Shown in pieces: positions 29,053-36,032 of a DNA stretch of 36,032 bases. The DNA is from Paulinella micropora. Taxonomy: Eukaryota > Cercozoa > Imbricatea > Euglyphida > Paulinellidae. The notes below the pieces were generated by a model. The model was given only the letters and a program-made list of their open reading frames with translations. It was not told the DNA's origin and ran no database searches. Within the stretch, counting starts at the first letter, position 1; the number at the start of each line of letters is the position of its first letter. The position numbers and the translations under genes are program-made. The stretch covers positions 1 to 36,032 of the forward strand of contig WBZZ01003014.1 of assembly GCA_019918135.1 (NCBI GenBank). The letters are read 5' to 3'.

Positions 29053-31065
29053 CTAATTCTTCTTGACTTGGGCGATGGCTTGGTCTACTGACCCTGGAGC
29101 GACAGTCTCCTTGGTGAGAAAGTTAGTGACGGAGAGAACGACTGGGACCTCTAGTGCGTTCCATTCGAAGCGGGCCGGGGGAACGTCATATGCCTCCCTG
29201 AATCGGGCAAGGCTGTGTTCTGCATCGGATCGCTGCTGTCGCCCGTCGGGCCATGACGAGTCACTCACATGCCCTGGAGGGATGCGCGGGTTAATGCCAA
29301 TGCCCAGTGCTCTGCAGGCGCGGATCCAATGAAGTACCATAAGTCCGTCGCGGCGATCCTCCTTGAGCAGATGCAGGTGACCTTGCCATCCAAGGAAAGG
29401 CTGGTCTGGGGGGTCCGGAAGCTTGGGGCACTGCTTGTTGATGTCCTCTGGTATGGGGGCTTCGTCCCTGAGAGCGCCCCTGTTCACAGCGTTGACGTAC
29501 CGCGGGTAGAAAGCTGGAATGATGCAGTCGGTGGGGGCCTCCACCCCGTGGAAAACGGAGTGCATTCGCCATATGTCCGGTGGATGAATCGGTGGATGCA
29601 TCAGTGGCGGGCGCGGTCCGCCGTCCCCTGCCCATCTGAACGAGAAGCGCGTGCTTGGCGGCTGTGGGGGGCAAGAGCTCTTGGGAGCAGCTCGGCGACC
29701 ACGGAGGGGGAGACGCTGGGGACAGAGATCCTTGTTCCTGGGGAAGTAATAATCCCACGCTAGGCGTAGATGCGCATACACCGCGTATTGAACGTATGGA
29801 TCGGTCGAAAGGAGGCATTTGATAAACACCGTGAAAGTTCGCAGGTAGTACCGGGTGGAGAACTGGTGAAGGCCGAATCCTCCCCCTCCTCCTATGGGGC
29901 CGTAAAGCACCGCGTTTGGAATCTCCTGGGGAGACAGCTGAAGAGTCTCCCGGATATGGTCCCGAAAAGCTGTGTCTAGGTCCCGAAGCAACTTCTGGGG
30001 GAAGGGGGTCCACCCGAAGGAAAAATCTAGGATGCTGGTGAGGAGACACGTGAGGGCTTTCCTTTTCCTTGCAAGCGAGAGGTCGAGGCTGTGTATCAAC
30101 CGGGCAGTAGCCACGAACCTTGAAATCGCGTAGTCTCTTTGGATCTGCGGGTTATTGTTGCCGTCGGTGTGGAGCCCCAGGGACCGAAAGACTTCAATTG
30201 CCGAACGGTTTCTAATCACGGTGGGGGGGCACGTCGAGTCCCGGCCGGGTGCAGTGAGAGAAATCGGGACAGCGTAGACACCTTTGCCCTCTTCACTAAC
30301 CAGGCAGATGACAGAGCATTTTTCCGCCGCACAGATCTGGCGTGCGGCCCTAAGTTGCGTATAAAGAAGTGAGAAGCCCTTTTGTGCCTCGGGAATGTAG
30401 AGCTCCGGTGGACCATCCCCTCCTAGGGCTGCCCAGTTATCGTCCGCAAATTTGTGATCTGCAGTCAACGGGGGCCTCAGGGGGTAGACGGAGGTGTTCT
30501 GGGAGCGGTCGCTGCTAGTGCCATCGTAGAACCGGTATCCTGCTGGCATAAATTGCTGGGCAGGGCACAAGCGGGTAAGGTATTCGTCGAGAACCCCGTA
30601 TGTGCCCGGGCTGAGCGATCCACCTTGAGGGATCCCTCGGGAGCGGTGAATTTCGTCCGGCAAAACAGCAGACTTCCCTGTAGAGTCCGGGACCTTGAGC
30701 TTGAGCGGGGAGTCTTTGAACCGATGGCGGAGGAAAGCAAACAGCTCGGGGAACTCCCCCTCCTGAGCCACCACATGGGAGTACGCTTCGCAGATGTAAG
30801 TGAGCTCCGCGCGGTCAAACGCCTTGCGGATGTCAGTGGAGAAGATGATAAGCGTCTTTTTCTTACCTGTAATCTTGGGGGCTGCCCGTAAATCGGCCAA
30901 CATCAACCGCAGCACCATGTTCCATTCATCGCACCCACTCACAGTTGTTGTGTTGGCTTTAGAAGTCTTCCGGATGCACCCTGTGTGGAGCTTGAAGGAC
31001 TCAACCCGAAAAGTGACGAGTTTTTCGTAGAGGTTGAGGATCGCGTTCGAAACCGTGATGCCCCG
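29053..31065 (-). CDS. Reverse transcriptase, copy 2, open through palm and thumb
   Basis: 670 codons open between two TAG codons (31066-31068 and 29053-29055). It carries motif A FSTDIRKAFD, motif B RGIPQGGSLSP and FADD, then an unbroken thumb and connection (HIRETLQLSPQEIPNAV, GGGGGFGLHQFSTRYYLR), which shows that the 4-nt deletion near 18660 in copy 1 is secondary. The C-terminal part (to QAIAQVKKN) leads to the zinc finger and RLE in the same frame after the TAG. No independent start codon context is evident, so it is part of a longer polyprotein. Confidence 0.85.
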   Translation of the reverse strand, partial: RGITVSNAILNLYEKLVTFRVESFKLHTGCIRKTSKANTTTVSGCDEWNMVLRLMLADLRAAPKITGKKKTLIIFSTDIRKAFDRAELTYICEAYSHVVAQEGEFPELFAFLRHRFKDSPLKLKVPDSTGKSAVLPDEIHRSRGIPQGGSLSPGTYGVLDEYLTRLCPAQQFMPAGYRFYDGTSSDRSQNTSVYPLRPPLTADHKFADDNWAALGGDGPPELYIPEAQKGFSLLYTQLRAARQICAAEKCSVICLVSEEGKGVYAVPISLTAPGRDSTCPPTVIRNRSAIEVFRSLGLHTDGNNNPQIQRDYAISRFVATARLIHSLDLSLARKRKALTCLLTSILDFSFGWTPFPQKLLRDLDTAFRDHIRETLQLSPQEIPNAVLYGPIGGGGGFGLHQFSTRYYLRTFTVFIKCLLSTDPYVQYAVYAHLRLAWDYYFPRNKDLCPQRLPLRGRRAAPKSSCPPQPPSTRFSFRWAGDGGPRPPLMHPPIHPPDIWRMHSVFHGVEAPTDCIIPAFYPRYVNAVNRGALRDEAPIPEDINKQCPKLPDPPDQPFLGWQGHLHLLKEDRRDGLMVLHWIRACRALGIGINPRIPPGHVSDSSWPDGRQQRSDAEHSLARFREAYDVPPARFEWNALEVPVVLSVTNFLTKETVAPGSVDQAIAQVKKN

Positions 31066-33340
31066 CTAGTCGGATACATTTGCGCCTGTCCCAGTCCCCT
31101 TCCAAATCTGGCTGAGAATCCCCGGCTTCCAGTCCTTTGGTAATCTCTTCTCCTTCCAGCAATGGGAGAAGAAAGATCCTAATTGGATCTTCGCGTCTTG
31201 CGAGAGGAGCTTGAAGATGTCGGGGGGTATACCATCGTCTCCCGGAGCAGGACCCTTTTTGGCCTGAATTGCATGCTCGATTTCACCCAACGAGAGCGGC
31301 CGACGAGCCAGATCGAGCGCCTGCTCTCGAGAGAGCGGGGGGGGGAGGCACTTGAAGATATTGACGAATTGCTTGACCCGGTCCCCAGGAATATGAGACT
31401 CTTGGAACGGCCCTACAAGGAGAAGCCGTCCGTTGGAGTCTCGGGGCGGGGCCGAGCGCAGCCTCTCCCACTCCCGAATCCTCTGTAGCCGGGTCACTCT
31501 TCTTAGGACCGCCCACTTGGCGAGGCGGTCTGCACACTCATTTAGACGGAAGGTCCACTCAAAACTGCGTTCTTGGTGGGACTTGACCCAGTGGAAAGAG
31601 ATCGGAGCAGTCTGCACGTGAAAGCGAAAGATGGCATCCCATAGGGGGGCTTCGACCGCGTCTTGAACAGTTCGTGGGCCTCCCCTTCCAGATTCGCGTC
31701 CGATAGGGCCCGGTAGTCGGTGTAGACATGGACTCGCCGGGGCCTCCAGGCCATCTCCCGGATGAATTGGAGGCCCCCTGCCATAACTGCCAACACTTCC
31801 TGTTCACCACTAGAGGCTGGATTGTCCGCGTTGCCGTAGATGGCGATAATATCGCGATTGTAGAATAGGAAAGCCCCGAAGCCCGCAGCGTTGCCATGTT
31901 CGGGAAAGCAGGATCCATCGGTAACGAGGATAGCGTCCCATGGTGACAGGGAGCCTGGAGACAGCTCGTCAGGTCGATCGAGGCGCGGCGCAAGGCGAGC
32001 AACAGGGAACCGTTGTTGGAATTCGTCAGGGAGCGAGCTGAGGCGCAGAGCAAACGCGTTGGATTGGAGTCGGATGATCAGGCCCCGGGTGTCCTCTCCG
32101 TTAGGAAGGTCGATACCCAGGTACTCCCCTGCTTCAGCTTCCAGGAACTCCATAAGCTTGGGAACCAAGTCAACGGGAGGGGCTGTATACACATCCTGAA
32201 GGGGAAGGTTGGCAGTATCCCATCTCTTAAGCTCATCTGAATTACGGTTCGGTCTCCGTTCGTTGTCATCCTCCGGCGGGAACTGCACTGTGTACTGGCG
32301 AAGGGACGGTGCCTTGTGGGCATTCATGAGGGACCTCATCCCTTCCACCCCCGCCTGAAGGGCTACCTCGGCAGATGACTGGATGACAGATTCCGTCTCA
32401 CTGGGGAGAAGGGAAAGGGGGGCAGGATCCACATTACCTCGGAACACCAGATTGGTGAAATGCCCCTTGTCGATAACCTCCCCCGGTCTGAGGATCGGCG
32501 CACGGAGCCTGTCGCTTCCGAGAAGGAGCTCTCTCTGGTTATATTTGGAGTCCTCTGGGGGGGTCCATAGTGTAGCTCCAGGCCCCATCACTTGGTGAAG
32601 TCGGCGCTCCTCGTCTGCCAGGTCGGAGACACGTGTGCGGTAGAGGTCTGCATAGTGCTCCCGGAGAGCTTCGGGCGGGGGGACTCCATGGCTGAGTCCG
32701 CTTGGACACGGAGGAGGAATTTGTGCTGATTACGGTCAAAGGCTTGGTTGTGGCGAAACCTATCCGGTCTCTTAGACTCCCTCTTGACTCGCTTGATGTC
32801 CTCGAGTCGAGAGTTAATCTTGCGTCTGGCCTTGGCAAGGACCTTCAGAGCGTCGGGCAGGAGACGTGATAACTCCAGCGGGTCATCCGACGACGTCTCA
32901 TCCAGGATGTGCCCCACCAGATCCCCTTCCATTCGAAGTACGGCAAATGCTCATCCAGAGCCTGGATAAATGGGATCAGGGGTCCCTCGGAACCTGTCTC
33001 TGGAGGCCCCTCGTGATGGATTGCAGGGCAGTTTAGCATGCGGGGTACCTTCGTTATCTTCCGCCTGGACTTAGGGGGTCTGGGCTGCCGCCTGCTCAAT
33101 GGTGGAGGAGGCGGCTGAGCGTCCTGAATGACACTTGGCAGAGCAAGGCTAGGGACAGCCGGGGGAGAAGCGTCGTTCTCTATAGGTGCGGCAGCAACTG
33201 CGGCTTGGATGGCCTGCTTCAACGAAGCCTGGGGGGCTGGGCCGTCCGCATGCTCTCTTCCATACACTGCTGGAAACTATCCCGCTGAGCTTGCGTCCAC
33301 CTCTTGGGCTCCACTAGAGGCAGCGGGGGAGACCCGGAGA
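31066..33340 (-). pseudogene. Pre-RT, RNase H and RT fingers, copy 2
   Basis: Same protein as 20013-22079. The 3' part (31066-31640) joins the end of RNase H (SFHWVKSHQERS, NECADRLAKWA) in one frame with the RT fingers (KKGPAPGDDGIPPD) up to the TAG, because the G run at 31337-31345 is G9. One G is missing near 31645, so RNase H breaks after TRSKPP, and further single-base losses near 32685, 32935, 33030 and 33230 split the N-terminal part. Confidence 0.82.
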
Positions 33341-36032
33341 CCACCGGGGCGACAATTCCATCAGGCCGGGCTTCCCTTCCCTCCGGACTCCGGGAAGAGG
33401 GGAGGGGGGGGGGGCTGGGCTGTCGGCTAGAGAAGGGGGGGGGGGGAGAGCAGACTCGATGATTTCTTCTACAGAGGAGGGGAGGGGCGGTGGACCCGGG
33501 AAACGATCGAAGCTGCCAGGCGGGGAGGAGGGGGGAGAGTCAACCGGGGCGTCGAGCGAGAGGAATTGACGCTCTAGCCGATCCCGGGCGATGTCTACTC
33601 GGGCCTGAATCCAGCGCTGCAGGGGGGGGCCTCCAGGCGGTGAGACGCGATAGATTGAACAAGCCGCTCTTCCCTACTGAGGTGCGACAATGCAGTGATG
33701 GCGTCCTCCTCGTCCTCACTATCTCCCTCTGGCAACCCTTGCTCCTCCGGAGGATCCATCTGAGGGTCACTTTCCTGAGGACTCCAAAGGATGAGGCCGA
33801 CAACGATCCAGGCCGAGGCCTTTGCGAGATCCAGTCGGGTCGAAAAAACTCCTCAGGGCCAAAAGGCGCTTCCGGGATGGAAAGCTCCAGGAGACCATCC
33901 CTGGCCCCGACATCAATAAAGAGCATTGTGAGCTGCAGGATCGTTCTGAGGCGTTTGTAGCGAACAGCGGGCAGGGAGATGCCGAGAGGGCCGATGAACC
34001 GAGGCGCGTGGTCCCACGCCGGAGTCTCAGACCTGAAGTTGGCTGTGTGGTGGAGCAGGATGCGTCCCTTGATATCCTGTGCCCGAACAATGAGGACCCG
34101 CGGGCGGCGTCGCTGGACATAGCGAAAAACCCGTGGGGAGGAGAGTGCATGCCAGGAGGTGAGGAGCATGAGACTCCCGTCCTGGACAATGGATTCCAAC
34201 GCCTTGGTGGTCCTGTCTGCCAATGGATTCCTGGATCGAAGGTGAAGCTGAGCTCCGAAGGAGGGAGATAGGAGAAACATCTGGCTTAACCATTGGTTGA
34301 GAGCTCCTTGGGAGAGCCGTGGCGCAGTGGGGGGACCACCTTTTGTGGTGGAAAAGCCAGAAGTGGTTCTCGTACGTGCGAGGTGAGCGACAGGACATTG
34401 GTGCCATGGAAGCGCTCCAGATTGTATCTGAGCGTCGCAAAGGCAAGAGAGGCCTGCGCGCCTCCCGAAGCCCGTCCCGAGACTGCTTGAAATCGCTAAA
34501 CCACTTGGCGGACGGCTGGGGAAGGTGCTCCCGCATGCCTTGTTTGTAGACCCTGTAGACAGTAGAGAACCCCAGGGGGCGGAGGAGGCACTGGGCTACG
34601 GGGAGGAGGTGCCGTTCAATGGACATGCCTTGCCCCAGCAGGAGAACGCCCGAGAGTTGAAGGAGGCTGCATTGGTGGAATGCTCATCCTTCTTATCCGC
34701 TGCCATCTTCCGCAGGTTCCTAATAATCTTGCGTAGGCGCTGACGGAAATGTCGATTAGTCTTTGAGGCTGAGCTCAGTCCCAAGGCTGGGCGCTGGGCT
34801 GCGGAAAACGGGTGAAGAACCGCGACGGGGTCAGGAAGGGAGGAGACTGTCCGCTTGAACAGAAGTTGCACTCCATACGAAGCAATCACCCTGCATGCAG
34901 TCAGGTTATGGAGGACCGAAACGGAGTCGTCGTCACACTTCACCACTCCCCTGAACTGTTGCGGTCCAGGAGGAACGCGTGGGGAAGTTGCCGCGAGCGT
35001 GCGTTGCCTTCCATCTGAATGCAAATAACGCTTTGGAGAGAGTAGGAGGCCGGCTGCCCGTCTTGCGTCCACCGGTGGTCAAGAACGAGCGAGGGCAGGA
35101 CAGAGATGTTGTGGTGCGCGGATTGAAGGACCGTAGGTTCTGGAGTCCCAGCGGCCGATGAATGTCGAGGAGAAAACATTCTGCATGTGTCTGCAGCGTC
35201 CGAGTAGTCGCCCCTTGCCTGCCTCCGCAGTGGCACAGCGGAAAGACTCAGAAGGACCACCAAGCAGCCATCTGTCCACGAGCTCAGAGAGGGGGAACGG
35301 GGAGCGGTCGCCGGCCAGGAGAGACAGGGAGAGAGGAAGAGCCCACGTGGAGGAAAGAGAGGTAGTGGAGCATCCCTGGCACGATGAAGTCGAAACCGCG
35401 TGAGGGAGCCACGATTCCATAGACACTCCCTCGGGAGGAAAGAGGGCCCGGCGTCCCGGAGCAACAACAGTAGGCCCGAGCTGCCAGTCCGGTGTCGCCG
35501 CCGTCATGAAGGTCCGGACTGGGAGAGGTGCTGCGGAGAACAACCGGGTAGCGGAACCAGGCACAGGAGATGGCTGGAATTCTTGCGAGGAGCTCTTCAC
35601 CTGGGGCGAAGCTCAGCCATCGTATTAATGATAGCGCTGATAGCCGTCATCTGAGGTCCGATCATGGACCTGGGTGGGCGTGCCGAGGCCCAGTTCCGTA
35701 GGAAAGCGGGAAGCTTGGGAAAGGATGAGAGGAGTTGGACCGCGCTTATTAAGAAACAGTACCGTTATCCGGGTTCTTAATACCTCTGTAGGGAAGAGGA
35801 GGCGACTCCGCAGGAGCTTTACGGGGACATGCAGGACGACCTTTACCTTTCGTTATAATTCCGACCCCGGAGTACCCCCCCTGAGCTTTATTAGACAGCG
35901 CATTACTCTGGCTGGGGTCCGTGCTTGAGGTCAGAGTAGGCGGAGTACCGGAGGTCTCCTTCGCAAACGTCCGTCGGGGTCGAAGACCAGCGGCTTCTAT
36001 CTCGTAGAAGTCTGCCATCTTGTCTTCCTGAT
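33341..36032 (-). pseudogene. USP-like ORF2 region, copy 2, frameshifted and partial
   Basis: Corresponds to 22080-24777 of copy 1 but is split by many single-base losses in G/C runs and a few others. One falls inside the USP Cys box (ACCGTTATCC near 35761 against ACCGGTTATCC), so the catalytic Cys is out of frame. The window ends within the segment before the USP domain (MADFYEIEAAGLRPRR). Confidence 0.8.

Larger units (their letters stand above)
26738..36032 (-). mobile_element. Non-LTR retrotransposon, copy 2 (truncated by window end)
   Basis: Repeats 15468 onward at an offset of 11,270 falling to about 11,259 as small indels accumulate. The match starts at TCGTAGAAAGGGTAGAGATAG. It lacks the 3' terminal 212 bp seen in copy 1 (15256-15467). 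Most differences are single-base losses in G or C runs, dense after about 32,900. RT is uninterrupted apart from the shared TAGs, whereas USP and RNase H are frameshifted. The window ends in the ORF2 N-terminus, upstream of the USP domain. Confidence 0.9.

Noticed and set aside
15256..36032. LTR retrotransposon with the tandem repeat as LTRs
   Set aside because: The repeated unit contains the whole coding region; no integrase, no Gag-Pol protease and no tRNA primer site. The endonuclease is of RLE type.

Overview
This is a eukaryotic nuclear window. Protein-coding pieces are interrupted by short GT-AG introns (58 and 78 nt are the clearest), and most of the sequence is satellite, microsatellite and transposon DNA. 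No bacterial operon, tRNA, rRNA or CRISPR array was seen. The host cannot be named from the sequence; a protist, alga or invertebrate with an AT-rich, repeat-rich genome would fit. Several apparent genes are broken by single-base indels, so both real decay and long-read homopolymer error must be kept in mind.

Layout. (1) 1-7680: a 13-bp satellite, consensus TTTTTCATATTCA, in a higher-order arrangement in which ~300-bp blocks flip orientation five times. (2) 7681-9850: a small low-copy segment with a decayed Helitron-type N-terminal protein fragment (a 15-residue charged repeat, then a CxxC...CC zinc motif), ending in TATC and TAC microsatellites. (3) 9851-11975: AT-rich DNA bounded by inverted copies of a short CTCATGGTGATACC-type motif, with no convincing gene. 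(4) 11972-15241: low-GC, intron-containing gene pieces: a broken minus-strand gene (12222-13902), a second minus-strand terminal exon (14057-14510) and a plus-strand two-exon piece (14946-15241). Five palindromes with a shared AAATATG-N-CATATTT core lie between these exons. (5) 15256-36032: two head-to-tail copies, both on the minus strand, of a large GC-rich non-LTR retrotransposon. The tandem unit is about 11.27 kb; the second copy runs off the window.

The retrotransposon is the main discovery candidate. Read 5' to 3' on the minus strand it encodes an RS/proline-rich ORF1, a second ORF with a ubiquitin-specific-protease-like (USP, peptidase C19) domain, a pre-RT region, a complete DEDD RNase H domain placed BEFORE the reverse transcriptase, an RT with FADD active site, a CCHH zinc finger and a restriction-like endonuclease (RLE) with a K-x-D...D core. 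RLE elements carrying ULP1-type (NeSL) or OTU-type (Dualen/RandI) proteases are known. A USP-type protease, together with RNase H upstream of RT, is an arrangement I do not recognise. The two copies differ mainly by homopolymer indels and repair each other's frameshifts by comparison, yet they share in-frame TAG codons, one of them exactly at the conserved aromatic residue of the RT (E/N)YRPI-type motif.

How the parts would work together (inference from families): ORF1 would package the RNA, the USP-like domain would act on ubiquitin or on the polyprotein, RLE would nick the target, RT would copy the RNA from the nick, and RNase H would remove the template. The 3' end carries a CT tract and ends in A10 at about 15256, next to the truncated plus-strand gene piece.
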